Source: Callorhinus ursinus (taxonomy: Eukaryota; Chordata; Mammalia; Carnivora; Otariidae). Taken from it: a stretch of DNA of 64,000 nt. The notes under the pieces are model-generated. The model made no database searches. It saw only the letters and a program-made list of their open reading frames with translations, and was not told the origin of the DNA. The translations under genes and the position numbers were made by a program. Position 1 is the first letter of the stretch; each line of letters opens with the position of its first letter. The DNA lies in contig NW_020312935.1 in assembly GCF_003265705.1 (NCBI RefSeq), positions 7,954,434 to 8,018,433 of the forward strand, read 5' to 3'. This document shows positions 20,706-32,107 of the stretch, in pieces.

Positions 20706-21210
20706 TATTTAAGGATTGTATAACTCTATAAACTATTTTATTGTCATTTTTTATGGTCATTTTATTTCAACATCTAACCTCAAACATCAGCTTTTGAGCT
20801 TAGAAAATATCTCTTCAATAACACCTCATTATAGAAATCCTGTTACTTTTATATTAACTATATAGTAATAAAATTTTCAACAACTATCAAAGTATCTACA
20901 TGGTCATGTTTTATTTATAGCTGTAGCCAAAATTGCCAAGAAATGTAAGAAAGGATTATGGACCAAGATACTGGGGACATGAGAGTTGATGTATTTTCTT
21001 TTTTCCCCCCTTCTTCACTTTTTCCCTCTATCCCTCTCTCCTTTTCTTCTGTATCTACATGACAACCATGTATTATGTCTCATGATACAAAATAAATCAA
21101 ACGGATTCCCTCATCTCAGTGACTTCAACATTTACTGGTGGTGAAGGTCAAGCTGAGATAGAATTGAAACAAAGGATCAAATACATCTCAGAGATGCTAA
21201 GGTGAAGTGG
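20706..21210. other. Unique AT-rich sequence, no gene seen
   Basis: AT-rich with a pyrimidine tract (20998-21045). No repeat family or coding signal recognised. Confidence 0.5.
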
Positions 21211-21665
21211 GAGGTCTAGGGAGGCTTCTTGGATAAAGAAAAGCCTACTTTGGATTTTAAAGGGTAAGGATTTGGAAGGAAAGAAAGGGTGAGAATACAG
21301 GTTCAGGAAATTCCCTGTGGTTCCATAAAATTGAAGGGAAAAGTGTTTATAAGCATGTTAGGAAATAAGACAAAAAAGGTAGAGAGATGCCTCATTGGGA
21401 AGGGTCTTCCCAGTCACACGAGGTATTTTGATTTCATTTGAGGGAACCATGGAAGACCTTAAAATCAGCGTGGTGATGTGATCCAGTAGTTATTTTGAAA
21501 AATTATTCTGTCATCCACTGGAGAGGAGATAGAAAAGGGGAGTCTATAGGCAGGAAGACCAGTTTAGGGGCTGTTGCTATGTCCTAAGTGAAGGTCGGTG
21601 GCCAAGATGTAGACCAAGGAAGGAAGGAAAGAGAAAGAGGGCTTCTGGGTACTTCAGTGGTGGCA
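21211..21665 (+). repeat. Second copy of the unnamed ancient mammalian repeat
   Basis: 'AGGGAGGCTTCTTGGATAAAG', 'TGGATTTTAAAGGGTAAGG', 'GGGAACCATGGAAGACCTTAAAATCAGCGTGGTGATGTGATC', 'TTTTGAAAAATTATTCTG' and 'GCAGGAAGACCAGTTTAGGGGCTGTTGC' follow the same order as the repeat at 17548-17830. It is longer here, reaching further upstream. Confidence 0.55.
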
Positions 21666-22007
21666 TACTGGACAAGACCAAATGAATGGCTCTATGCAGG
21701 GTCCAGGGAGAGTAGAGGGCTTCCTTGTTATGCCCTACCTCAAGCTTTGCCTCATTTTGCCTCTTTCAACATTATTTTGCTAAAGTATAAAACATGTTTA
21801 TATAGTTCACTTTCAGACAGCAGTTGTGTTTAGGGACCCATATGTCTCCATCTGCGGGAGAACATTCCAGGGAAAGGTATAGTTTGTTGGTTTGTTTTTA
21901 CAGATGAGATAACATTTTAAGAAGATGAAGTTGGATATCTTCCTTTTCTTGCTTTCTGTATACAGAAGCAAGCTTATGTAGATCATAGCCCATCAAGTAA
22001 GGAAAGG
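21666..22007. other. Unique sequence up to SINE
   Basis: No gene or repeat recognised. It ends in CAAGTAAGGAAAGG (21994-22007), the left target-site duplication of the following SINE. Confidence 0.55.
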
Positions 22008-22202
22008 GTTTTATTTTTTTTAAAGGTTTCATTTATTTAAGAGAGAGAATGAGATAGAGAGAACATGAGAGGGGGGAGGGTCAGAGGGAGAAGCAGACTC
22101 CCTGCTGAGCAGGGAGCCCGATGCGGGACTCGATCCTGGGACTCCAGGATCATGACCTGAGCCGAAGGCAGTCGCCTAACCAACTTGGCCACCCAGGCAC
22201 CC
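22008..22202 (-). mobile_element. Carnivore SINE (tRNA-Lys type)
   Basis: Antisense carnivore SINE: T-rich start (poly(A) tail), GA-rich middle, CAGGATCATGACCTGAGCCG box and GCCACCCAGGCACCCC head. The duplication CAAGTAAGGAAAGG at 21994-22007 and 22203-22216 is exact. Confidence 0.96.
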
Positions 22203-22216
22203 CAAGTAAGGAAAGG

Positions 22217-22689
22217 TTTTTAATGGGCCAGTTATCCTAAAAGTTTATATACTTACTACAATAAAAAACTTGTCCTTCACAAGATTCCACATTGGACAGT
22301 TTAGGTAATGTGCAATAATAACTTGATTGGAAGCCAGTTTTAGAGAGCTTACTGGCATATATTTGCATCTTTCTGTGGGTTTTGCTTTGAAGAAAGGACC
22401 TTTCTTTTGAATGTATTGTTTATTGTCATTTTTCAAGATAATCCCTTCCCAGCCCCCTGCCTCTACCATAGTCACTCTCATTTGACCTCAGCCAAGAACT
22501 CCATCTTGGAGAGGTTGTATGTGTGGTTAATTTCATATTCTGGCCCTATCTTTCCAAAGATTAATGCTGTTAAGGGAAGGGACTTTTAAAGCTTATGGAA
22601 AGGATTTCCTTTGAAGAAACCAAATAACTCTTTCCCAGCATCAAACCCAAAGCCTTATTTTACTTAGAAACATGGACCTCTGTCTCTCC
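22217..22689. other. Unique sequence, no gene seen
   Basis: AT-rich. No repeat family or convincing coding frame. Confidence 0.5.
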
Positions 22690-22830
22690 CAATTATTTGG
22701 ACTCTAACTCACTGTGTGATTTAGGGCATGTTAATGACTGAACCTCAATTTCCTCACTTAAGAAATTGAAATAATTTCTATTGCATAGAGGTGTTTTGCA
22801 GATTCAGTCTCTAGTATAGGTCTTGGCAGG
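22690..22830 (+). mobile_element. MIR SINE (ancient)
   Basis: 'TTTGGACTCTAACTCACTGTGTGATTTAGGGCATG', 'CCTCAATTTCCTCACTTAAG' and 'AATTTCTATTGCATAGAGG' match the MIR head-to-core order (CTGTGTGACCTTGGGCAAG…CAGTTTCCTCATCTG…). Confidence 0.75.
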
Positions 22831-22834
22831 CATG

Positions 22835-23400
22835 TGTATCAGTTAGGATAGATTAGGGCCTGCTGCAGTAACAATCAAAACCTACTTCTCAATGGTTTAA
22901 AACAACAAAGAACAATTTCTTGTGCATGCTACATGGCCAATTAAGTTTCAGAGGGGTCTCTGCAGTCTGTAGTCATGCAAGGATCTGATCCAGTGGAGAC
23001 TCCACATCTTATGACATTCACATCTCCATACCAGATTTCAGGATGACTTTTTTTATTTTTATTTTTTAAAGATTTTATTTACTTATTTGACAGAGGGAGA
23101 CACAGCGAGAGAGGGAACACAAGCAGGGGGAGTGGGAGAGGGAGAAGCAGGCTTCCCACAGAGCAGGGAGCCTGACGTGGGGCCTGATCCCACGACCCTG
23201 GGATCATGACCTGAGCTGAAGGCAGACGCTCAAAGACTGAGCCACCCAGGCGCCCCTCAGGATGACTCCTAGTCATATTTCATTAGATAAAGCAAGTCAC
23301 ATGGCCATACTGAACTTCAAAGGTATGGGAAAGTATAATCCTTCCATGTCTTTGGGATGGATAGAGGAACTAGAAACACTGGGTGTGGGAGGAGTCATGT
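22835..23400 (+). repeat. Ancient mammalian repeat split by a SINE
   Basis: 'AGTTAGGATAGATTAGGGCCTGCTGCAGTAACAATC', 'GGTTTAAAACAACAAAGAACAATTTCTTG', 'TGCTACATGGCC' and, after the SINE at 23049-23256, 'AAGTCACATGGCCATACTGA' and 'GGTATGGGAAAGTATAATCC' follow an old mammalian repeat I recognise by pattern but cannot name with confidence. Confidence 0.5.
23049..23256 (-). mobile_element. Carnivore SINE (tRNA-Lys type)
   Basis: Antisense SINE with T-rich start, AAAGATTTTATTTACTTATT tail, GGGATCATGACCTGAGCTGA box and GCCACCCAGGCGCCCC head. The 11-bp duplication TCAGGATGACT lies at 23038-23048 and 23257-23267. Confidence 0.96.
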
Positions 23401-23512
23401 TACCAACCCTGACTTCCTTCTACTTCACAAGAAGAGTAACAGCTATTCATGGACAAGACACCACTGAGAAAACACTGGAACACAGGGGTGAGGCAGAAGC
23501 ACAGCTTCTTTG

Positions 23513-24117
23513 TGGTGATCCACGATCCATTGTTTTCCTCTAACACCCAGTGCCCCATGCAGTACGTGCCCTCCTTAATACCCATCACTGGGCTAACCCA
23601 TCCCCCCAACCCCCCTCCCCTCTAAAACCCTCAGTTTGTTTCTCATGGTTCATATGGTCCATAGTGTCTCATGGTTCGTCTCTCCCTCCGATTTCCCCCC
23701 CCTTCATTTTTCCCTTCCTTCTCCTAATGTCCTCCACGCTATTCCTGATGTTCCACAAATAAGTGAAACCATATGATAATTGACTTTCTCTGCTTGACTT
23801 ATTTCACTTAGCATAATCTCCTCCAGTCCCATCCATGTTGATGCAGAAGTTGGGTATTCATCCTTTCTGATGGCTGAGTAATATTCCATTTTATGTATGG
23901 ACCACATCTTCTTTATCCATTTGTCTGTCGTAGGGTATCTTGGCTCTTTCCACAGTGTGGCTGTTGTGGACATTGCTGCTATGAACATTGGGGGGCATAC
24001 GGCCCTTCTTTTCACTACATCTGTGTCTGTGGGGTAAATACCCAATAGTGCAGTTGCTGGGTCATAGGGTAGCTCTATTTTTAATTTTTTGAGGCACCTC
24101 CACACTGTTTTCCAAAG
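23513..24117 (-). mobile_element. Antisense 5'-truncated L1 (3' end)
   Basis: It reads, on the minus strand, the ORF2 C terminus (frame at 23704-24105: [20 protein letters not shown]…[20 protein letters not shown]…) and 3' UTR of a fairly young L1. It is 5'-truncated within ORF2. No poly(A) (poly(T) here) is seen at the 23513 side, which begins TGTGGTGATCCACG. AGCACA near 23494 and 24119 may be a short target-site duplication. Confidence 0.9.
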
Positions 24118-24968
24118 TTAGCACACATTTCTAATTTAATCCACCAAAAAAGGAAACTTTCCATAACTGGGGCCTGTTCAGCAGCCCAACAAGGAGGGAA
24201 GCTAATTTCTAATAATACATACTACTTAATATAGCTTATAGCCCAGCTTAAGCAGTCATCTAACAAGAGCCCCCAGGGATCTCTGTAGCTCATCCTGAAC
24301 ATCAGATTACATTGACACTTCAGTAGAGCTAAGTAAGTGGACCTACTTACCTACAGAGCTAAGACAGGAAACTTGCCGCGCAGGTCTACCTAATTTGATC
24401 CCCAAATTGGAGGCTTGCCAACCTTGGATCCTGGCCTGTGTAGGGCCACTAATTCAGAGCCCTGCTTACTGCTGTATATAGCTGTCAACACTCCTGAATG
24501 GTAAAATTAATCACAGCACATGGAAAGCTGCATCCTATTGCTCTGCCTAGACTGTCAGTTGAATGGAGAGCACATCCCATGGCTTTCCCCATCTGCAGAG
24601 AAAACCAGTGGCCCCATCTGGCCATGTTTTTCAGTGCAGTTTAGCTTGAGTTGAGAGTCCTCAGGAATGAGTTGAGGGCCTGTTCTGCTGCCCTACCATA
24701 GCAAGGAATATAATTCATAGCTCCACCACCTGCTGAATATGGTACCCAACTCCAATGGTCCCAGAAGCCTGACCAGAGAGAGGATCCAGGCAACTTAGGA
24801 GTCCATCCTATGGACATTACCAGCTGACACAGTGAGAAATCCAAACTAAGCTGACCAGTGAGAACTGTCTCTGCCAAAGTCAACCTATAAAGTCTGGAAG
24901 AGAGACCAGTTACTGAAATGTCACCTTGGTATGTAAGGAATCAAGGATCATAAAAAATTCAGGTTAAC

Positions 24969-26035
24969 ATGACACCAATCAAAGGAAACTAATGAAGCCC
25001 CAATAACTGACCCTAAGACATGGAGATTTATGATTAGTCAGGTAGAAAATTCAGAATTCTCTTAAAGAAGTTTGGTGAACTTTATAAACATACAAACAAC
25101 AAAGTTAAAGAAACAATGCACAGACAAAACAAGAAGCTTAAAGAAACACAAACCATCAATAACCCCAAACACAATTCCTAGACCTGAAGAATACAATAAT
25201 TGAACTGAATCTGAGAGAGCTTCAACATCACTCCTGACCCTGCAAAAGAAAGTACCACTTACCCAGAAGACAGAGCATATGAAATTATCCATTGAGAGGA
25301 ACAAAAGGAAAAAAAAAGTGAAGAAAGCGTAAAGGAAATATAGGATACCATCAAAAGCATATATAGAGAATGAGAATCACAGAAGGAGAAGAGAAAGGGA
25401 AAGGGACAGAAAGTATATTTAAAGCAATAATGGATAAAAACTTCCCAAACCTGGAGAGAGAAATGGACATCCAGATCCATGAGGCCCAAAAGACCTCCAA
25501 CAGGTTGAATCTGATAGGGTAACAACTGAGAAACATCAAATTGTCAAACGTTAAAGAATTTTGAAACCACAAAGAGAAAAGACAACAGGCAACATTCAAG
25601 GAAACCAAATAAGACTATGGGCATATTTCTCAAAAGAAACTTTTCAGGCCAGGACAGAATGGGATGATACATTCAAAATATTGAAAGCAAGAAGATGTTA
25701 GCCAAGAATCATATACCTGGCATATTTTTTTTTAAAGATTTTATTTATTTATCTAAGAGAGAGGGAGAGAATGAGAGAGGGAACATGAGAGGAGAGAGGG
25801 TCAGAGGCAGAAGCAGACTCCCTGCTGAGCAGGGAGCCCAATGCGGGACTCGATCCTGGGACTCCAGGATCATGATCTGAGCTGAAGGCAGTCGCTTAAC
25901 CAACTGAGCCACCCAGGCGCCCTTATACCTGGCATATTTTAGAAAAGGAGAGATAACAACTTCCCTGAACAAAAGCTGAGGGACTTTATTACCACTAGAC
26001 CTGCTCTGCAAGAAATGCTAAAGGGAGTTCTTTCA
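24969..26035 (+). pseudogene. Old L1 ORF1 pseudogene
   Basis: It starts at an ATG in GTTAACATGACACCAATC. The ORF1 order is visible: coiled-coil region (25040-25350), 'AGAATCACAGAAGGAGAAGAGAAAGGG' RRM region, 'CAGATCCATGAGGCCCAAAAGACC', and a C-terminal part ending in GCTCTGCAAGAAATGCTAAAGG after the SINE. Many stops. Split by the SINE at 25729-25924. Confidence 0.8.
25729..25924 (-). mobile_element. Carnivore SINE in old L1 ORF1
   Basis: Antisense SINE with T-rich start, GA-rich middle, AGGATCATGATCTGAGCTGA box and GCCACCCAGGCGCCC head. The 16-bp duplication ATACCTGGCATATTTT lies at 25713-25728 and 25925-25940. Confidence 0.96.
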
Positions 26036-28687
26036 GCAAAGGAGAAAGGATGCAAATTAATATCATAAAAACATATGATGGTTGTGTTAAACTCACTGGT
26101 AATGGTGAACATGTAGTCAAAGTTAGACTCTATCATGTGGCAATATTGGTGTGTGCTTAACGTTTAAACTATAGTTGTAATTCAAACAAATGAAGTAAAA
26201 TTAACCAGAACTACAACCATCTACTGTTGGATACACAATATAAAAATATGTAAACTTTAATATCAATAACCGAATATGTGAGGAGGAGGAAAAGTAAAAG
26301 TGTAAAGTTTAGGAATGCTATCAAGTGAAGTCATTATCAGTTTAAAATAGGGTGTTAAGATATTTTATGTAAGCCTCATGGTAACCACAAGGGAAAATCC
26401 AGTAGTAATTACAAAAAAGAACATACTAAGATGCTCAAGCATACAGATACCAAAAGACATCAAATCACAAAAATAAGACAGAAGGGTAAGAAAGGAACAA
26501 TGGATCTATAAAACAGAAAGTAACTTTTTAAATGGAATAGTAAGTGTTTATCAATTATAACTTTAAATGTAGACGGATTAAATTCTCTAGTCTGACTAAA
26601 GACATAGAATATCTGACAGATAAGCAAGATTCAATGATATGTTATCTACCAGAGACTTACTTTAAACTTTAAAAGACACATACATACTGAGAATGAAGAT
26701 ATGGAAAGGTATTTCAAGCAAATAATAACCCCCCCAAAGTAACAGTAACTATACTTTTATCAGACAAAATAGAATTTAAACTAAAAGGGTAAAAAGACAG
26801 AAAGAAGGTCATTATATAATAAAGGGGTCAATCCATCAAGAAGATATAACAGTTGTAAATACTTATAAGCACCCACATATATAAAAAAAGTAGAAAAGAC
26901 GAAGTAAACAGTGAAAAAATAGTAGTTGAAGACTTTAATTACTATAGTCTCAACAATGGATACATTCCAGACAAAGAATCAGTAAGGAAGCAGGATTTGA
27001 AACAATGCTGTAGATCAAAGGGACCTAACAGACATATACAGAATATCTGAACCAGCAAAATATGTAGTTTTTTTTTTCAAGCACACAAGAAACATTTTTT
27101 AGGGTGGACAGTATGGACTAACATTTATCCTAGACAATAGGTTAGTCCATAAAACAAGTCTTAGCAAATTGAAGAAGATTAAAATCATACCAAGTATCTT
27201 CTCTGACCACAATGATATGGAAAAAGAAATCATTAGCAGTAGAAAAACTGGGAAACTCATGAATAAGTGGAAATTAAGGAACATTCTCATGACCAACCAA
27301 AGAAGAAATTAAAAGGAAATTTAAAAATTTTCTTAAAATGAATGAAAATGGAGACACAATACACCAGAACTTATGGGATGCAGCAAAAGCAGTTCTAAGA
27401 GGGAAGTTCATAGCAAAAAAATCATACATTAAGAAACAAGAGATCTAGTAAGCACCCTAACTCAACAGCTCAAGGAACTAGAAGAAAAAGGAAGAGACCG
27501 AGCAAAAAGTTACCAAAAAGAAAGAAGTAATAAAGATTAGTGAAGAAACAAGTGAAATAGAAAACAGGAAAATAGAAAAGATTGATCAAAGTAAAAGTTG
27601 ATTCTTTGAAAAGAAGAAAACTGCCAAACCTCTAGCTAGACTACTCAAGGAAAGAGAGAGGACGCATATCAAAACTGTCAATGAAAGAGAAACATTACAA
27701 CTGATACCACAGTAATACAAAGGACTGTAAGAGGCTACTATGAACAACTAGATGCCATCAGAATGGATAACTTAGAAGAAACAGATAATCCAGAAGAAAT
27801 GAATAAATTCTTAGAAGCATACAACCTACTAACACTAAATCAGAAAGATACAGAAAATCTCAACAGACCAATTATTAGTAAGGAGTTTTCATCAGTTTAT
27901 CAAAAATCTTCCAGGGAAGACAAACACAGAACCAAATGGCTTCACTGTAAGTTTTACCAAACATTTAAAGAAGAATTAATGTCAATCCTTTTCAAGCTCT
28001 TCCCAAAAAATTTAACAGGAGGAAATACTCTCAAACTCATTTAAGCAGTACCCTCATATCAAAGCCAGAAAAGGACACCGCAAGAAGAAAAAACTATAGG
28101 CCAACATCCCTGAAATATATCCACAGAAACATTAATAAAATACTAGAAAACCAAATTCAGCAGCACATTAAAAGGATCATTCACAATCATCAATTAAGAT
28201 TTATCCCTGGGATGCAAGGATGGTTCAACATATCAGTTAAATATGATGCACCATATTAACAGAATGAAAGATAAAAATCATATCTCAACAGATAAAGGAA
28301 AAGCATGTGACCAAATTTAACATCCATTCATGAAAAAAAAAACTATTAACAAACTAGGTATAGACAGACTATACCTCAACATGACAAAAGCCATGTATGA
28401 CAAGTCCCCAGCTAAAATACTCAGTGGTGAGAGATTGAAAACTTTTCTTCTGACATCATGAACAAGACAAGGGTGCCCATTCTCACTACTCCTTTTAACA
28501 TAGTACTGGAAATTCTAGCCAAAGCCATCATGCAAGAAATAAAAGTCACTGGAATTAGAAAGGAAGAAATAAAATTGTCCCTATTTGCAGACGACATGAT
28601 TTTACATAGAGAAAATCCTAGACTCCACAAAACACTGTTTAGATCAAATTCAGTAAATTTGTAGGATATAAAAATAACATGCAGAAA

Positions 28688-28812
28688 TCAGTTTTATTTA
28701 AATTGAATTAGCCAACATATAGTACATCATTAGTTTCAGACGTAGAGTTCAATAATTCATCAGTTGCATATCACACCCAGTGCTCATCACATCATGTGCC
28801 CTCCTTAATGCC
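28688..28812 (-). mobile_element. Antisense L1 3' tip nested in old ORF2
   Basis: 'AATTAGCCAACATATAGTACATCATTAGTTTCAGACGTAGAG…CACACCCAGTGCTCATCAC…GTGCCCTCCTTAATGCCCAT' is the antisense of a carnivore L1 3' end. The interrupted ORF2 reads '…AGAAATCAGT' before and 'AGCTTTTCTATACACAAAG' after it. Confidence 0.8.
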
Positions 28813-29761
28813 CATGACAGTAGCTTTTCTATACACAAAGAATTATCATAAAGAAAAAAGGTACTATAGCTTACAACAGAATCAAAACCAATAAAATACT
28901 TCAGAATAAATTTAACCAAGGAGGTGAAAGTCTCTACACAGAAGACTAAGACTTTGATGAAGGAAACTGAAGAGGACTCAAATAAATGCAAAGATATCCT
29001 ATGTTCAGGAGTGGAATAATTTGTTGTTAAAATGCATCATGTTATCCAGAGCCATCTATGGATTCAATGTAATCCCTATCAAGATTCCCCTGGCATTTTT
29101 TTTAGAAGTAGAAAAAACAATCCCCAAAATTACATGGAACTACAAAAGACCCCAAATAGCCAAAGCAATCATGAGAAAGAAGAAGAAAGCTGGAGGCATC
29201 GCACTTCCTGATTTCAAACAATATTATAATGCTATAGCAATCAAAACAGACACAAAGACAAATGGAACATAATTGAGAGCCCTGAAATAAACCCATACTT
29301 ATATGGTATACAAATATTTGACAGGGGAGCCAAGAACACTCAATGAAGAAATAAATGGTGCTGGAAAAATGGATTTTTTTTTCCATTGTAAAAGGATGAA
29401 TCTAGACCCTTACCTTATACCACTCGCAGATTAACTCAGAATGGAGTAAAGACTTAAATATAAGATCTTAAAACTATAAAACTCCTGGAAGAAACAGAAG
29501 ATAAGCTCTGTGAGATGAATATTTGCAATGGATTTTTGGATAGAACAGCTAAAGCATAAGCAACAAAATAAAAGTAAACAGGCAGGACTACATAAACTGT
29601 TTCTTATGCTGTGCAGAAGCTATCAAATTAAAGAGACAACCTACAGAATGGAAGAAAACATTTGCTAATCATATATTTGATTGTTACTAGGCAAAATTTA
29701 TAAAGAAGTCATAATATAATAGCAATACAACAAATTATATAATTAAAAATGGGCAAAAGAT

Positions 29762-29950
29762 GGGGCGCCTGGGTGGCTCAGTCAGTTAAGTGACTGCCTT
29801 CGGCTCAGGTCATGATCCCAGAGTCCTGGGTTCCAGCCCCACAGGAAGCTCCCTGCTCAGCAGAGAGCCTGCTTCTCCCTCTCCCTCTGCCTGCCTCTCT
29901 GCCTACTTGTGTTCTCTAGCTCTCTGTCAAATAAATAAAATCTTAAAAAA
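29762..29950 (+). mobile_element. Carnivore SINE in old L1 ORF2
   Basis: Sense SINE: GGGGCGCCTGGGTGGCTCAG head, GGCTCAGGTCATGATCCCAG, CT-rich middle and AATAAATAAAATCTTAAAA tail. Duplication AAAAATGGGCAAAAGA just before (29745-29760) and after (overlapping the tail, to 29965). Confidence 0.96.
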
Positions 29951-30403
29951 AAAATGGGCAAAAGACCTAAATAGACATTTTCCCAAAGAAGATTTTCAAA
30001 TGGTCAACAGATACCTGAGAAGGTGCTCAGCATCACTCATTCTTGGGTAAATGCAAATCAAAACCTCAGTGACACATCACCTCATGCTTGTTAGCATAAC
30101 CATCATCAAAAAGACAAGAGATTACAAATGCTGGCAAGGATGTGAAGAAAAGGGAACCTTCGTGTTGTGGGATTATAAATTGGGGCAGTTACATGGAAAA
30201 CAGTATGGAGGTTCCTCCAAAAATCAAAAATAAAATTACCTTATGATCCAGCAATTTCAATTCTGGGTATGTATTCATAGGAAATGATATTACTAAGTCA
30301 AAGAGATATCTGCACCCCCACCCATGTTTACTGCAACATTATTTATAATAGCAAAGACATGGAAACAACCTGTGTCCACTGATGTATGATGGATAAAATG
30401 TGG

Positions 30404-30413
<10 letters not shown>

Positions 30414-30442
<29 letters not shown>
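30414..30442. repeat. (CA)n microsatellite
   Basis: About 14 CA units directly after TATATATATTA, within the old L1 3' portion. Confidence 0.97.
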
Positions 30443-30444
<2 letters not shown>

Positions 30445-30968
30445 ATTATTCAGCCATAAAAATGGAAACCCCGCCATTTGCTATAAGAATGGATTTTGAA
30501 GGCATTATGCCCAGTGAATTGTCAGATAAAGACAAATTTGGTCTTACATATAGAATCTTATTTATAGAATTTACATGTACGATCTTACTGACATGTAGAA
30601 TCTTAATAAAAATTTACAGAAAAAGAGATCAGATTTGTTGTTACTAGAGGGAGGGGTTGAAGTTGGGGAATTGGATGAAATTGTTCAAAAGGTACAAACT
30701 TCCAGTTATAAGAAAAATAAGTACTAAGAATATAATGTATAACATGACGACTGTGGTTAACACTGCTGCATGGTAGATCTAAAGGTTGGTGAGATAGTAG
30801 ATCCTTAAAGTTCTCATTACAAGGCAAACATTTTTTTTCTATGTATGTCAGAAGATGGATATTAACTAAACCTACTGTTTTAACCGTTTCACAATATGTT
30901 TAAATCATTATGCTGTGCACCTTAAACTTGTATAGTGCTGTATTATCAATTATATCTTAATAATCCTG

Positions 30969-31449
30969 AGAAAAGACATTTTGTTTTATACACAAATATC
31001 TAAGCAATGTAACCACTTTCTAGTTTAAAAAAGTGCATCAGTATACAAAACAAGAAATGTTTAAAATCAAGCACACATGCTTATGAAAATATCTGGAGTG
31101 AGTGAATATGTGTATGTGTATGTGCGTGTATGTTTTATACCTGTATGCTGTGTATGGCTGGGGGCAATAAGGGAAGAGGAGCATAGGAAACAGTGACAAC
31201 AGTTAACGCCTTTGGCTGGGTAATGCTATGCCAGTTTTCTATAAATTTTTATAGGTTAATGGGATAAATAATTGGTCTAAATATCATTTAATGATGCATT
31301 TTGAATATTATATATATATATACATTAAAGTAAGGCTCACATAAGCTGCCTGACACACAGAAAGAACTTCTTGGCTCCCAAGAAAAGCTGAAACTCTTAG
31401 AAAAAATCTCATAGCTTTCCCTGTGGTCCTGTTGGGTTACCCGCAAAAT
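30969..31449. other. Unique AT-rich sequence
   Basis: No gene or repeat family recognised. A short (TA)n run lies at 31308-31322, and alternating GT/GTAT bases at 31108-31135. Confidence 0.5.
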
Positions 31450-31590
31450 ATAGAGCAACATTGTGGTATTAGATGCAATTAGGCAGCCCCACTGTTAGCT
31501 GTATGAGAATAGGCAAGTTTTATCACCTCTCTGACAGTTATTTCCCTCAAATGCAAAACAAAAACAGTAATACCCTATTTGGTTTCACAA
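31450..31590 (+). mobile_element. MIR SINE (ancient)
   Basis: 'TTAGCTGTATGAGAATAGGCAAGTTTTATCACCTCTCTGACAG' followed by 'TTTCCCTCAAATGCAAAAC' and 'AGTAATACC' follows the MIR order. Diverged. Confidence 0.75.
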
Positions 31591-31619
31591 TCTTGTACTT
31601 AATACATAAATCCCATTGA

Positions 31620-31880
31620 GTATCATTTAGGCTCCCAGTGACAGGGAGCTCATTACATTGACAATGAGGCTCCTTTCATCCTTGCATAGTGTTGTTAGAA
31701 ACTTCTTTCTTATGTTGAGCTAAACTCAGTCCTCCATTGGTCTTTAAGGACAGTGGTATCTTTCTGTCTATGCCAATTCTACAAGAAGGCCATGTACCTT
31801 CTTGGATTCTGCCCATATACTATCTGAATATTTTCATTTATTTTGCCCTGATATACATCATAAAACCATTAAAGAACATT
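31620..31880 (+). repeat. Ancient mammalian repeat (family not named)
   Basis: 'CTCCCAGTGACAGGGAGCTCATTACATTG', 'GTTGTTAGAAACTTCTTTCTTATGTTGAGCTAAA' and 'CATTGGTCTTTAAGGACAG' match a common old mammalian repeat pattern. The name is uncertain. Confidence 0.5.
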
Positions 31881-31987
31881 TTTCTTTAAATCTAGTAACT
31901 GAACTAGATGCCACAAAAGCTCTCAACCACTGTTAATAAGTCTTATATAAAATGAGGGAACAGGAAAAGTTAAAAAAAAAAAGCAGG

Positions 31988-32030
31988 TTGCGTGTGTGCA
32001 CACACATGTGTGCATGTACATACATGTATT
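31988..32030. repeat. Alternating purine-pyrimidine GT/CA/AT tract
   Basis: TGCGTGTGTGCACACACATGTGTGCATGTACATACATG is nearly perfectly alternating and partly self-complementary. No function can be assigned. Confidence 0.85.
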
Positions 32031-32107
32031 AGTCTTTATGTAGTTGCTCATAAGGTAGTGGTTGCTATTGATAACTCCCCCCTTATCCATTATCTCCACT
32101 AATCAGT

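Larger units (their letters stand above)
26540..30570 (+). pseudogene. Old L1 ORF2 pseudogene
   Basis: It begins near 'TCAATTATAACTTTAAATGTAGACGGATTAAA' (TLNVxGLN). Endonuclease and RT landmarks are recognisable but decayed: 'CTACCAGAGACTTACTTTAA', 'GATTTATCCCTGGGATGCAAGGATGGTTCAACAT', 'TATTTGCAGACGACATG' (FADD, ~28582) and the C-terminal 'TGGGATTATAAATTGG' region near 30168. It is interrupted by an antisense L1 tip and a SINE. Confidence 0.85.
24118..30968 (+). mobile_element. Old near full-length L1
   Basis: 5' UTR (to about 24960), ORF1 (24969 to ~26035), a long inter-ORF spacer, ORF2 (~26540 to ~30570) and a 3' UTR ending 'TATAGTGCTGTATTATCAATTATATCTTAATAA'. It is heavily mutated, with no frame longer than about 93 codons in sense. 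It hosts two SINEs, an antisense L1 tip and a CA microsatellite. The exact 5' end is unclear. Confidence 0.88.

Noticed and set aside
29762..29840. tRNA-like sequence at SINE heads
   Set aside because: The head of carnivore SINEs derives from tRNA-Lys. It is followed by a CT-rich body and A-tail and flanked by target-site duplications, so it is a SINE and not a tRNA gene.
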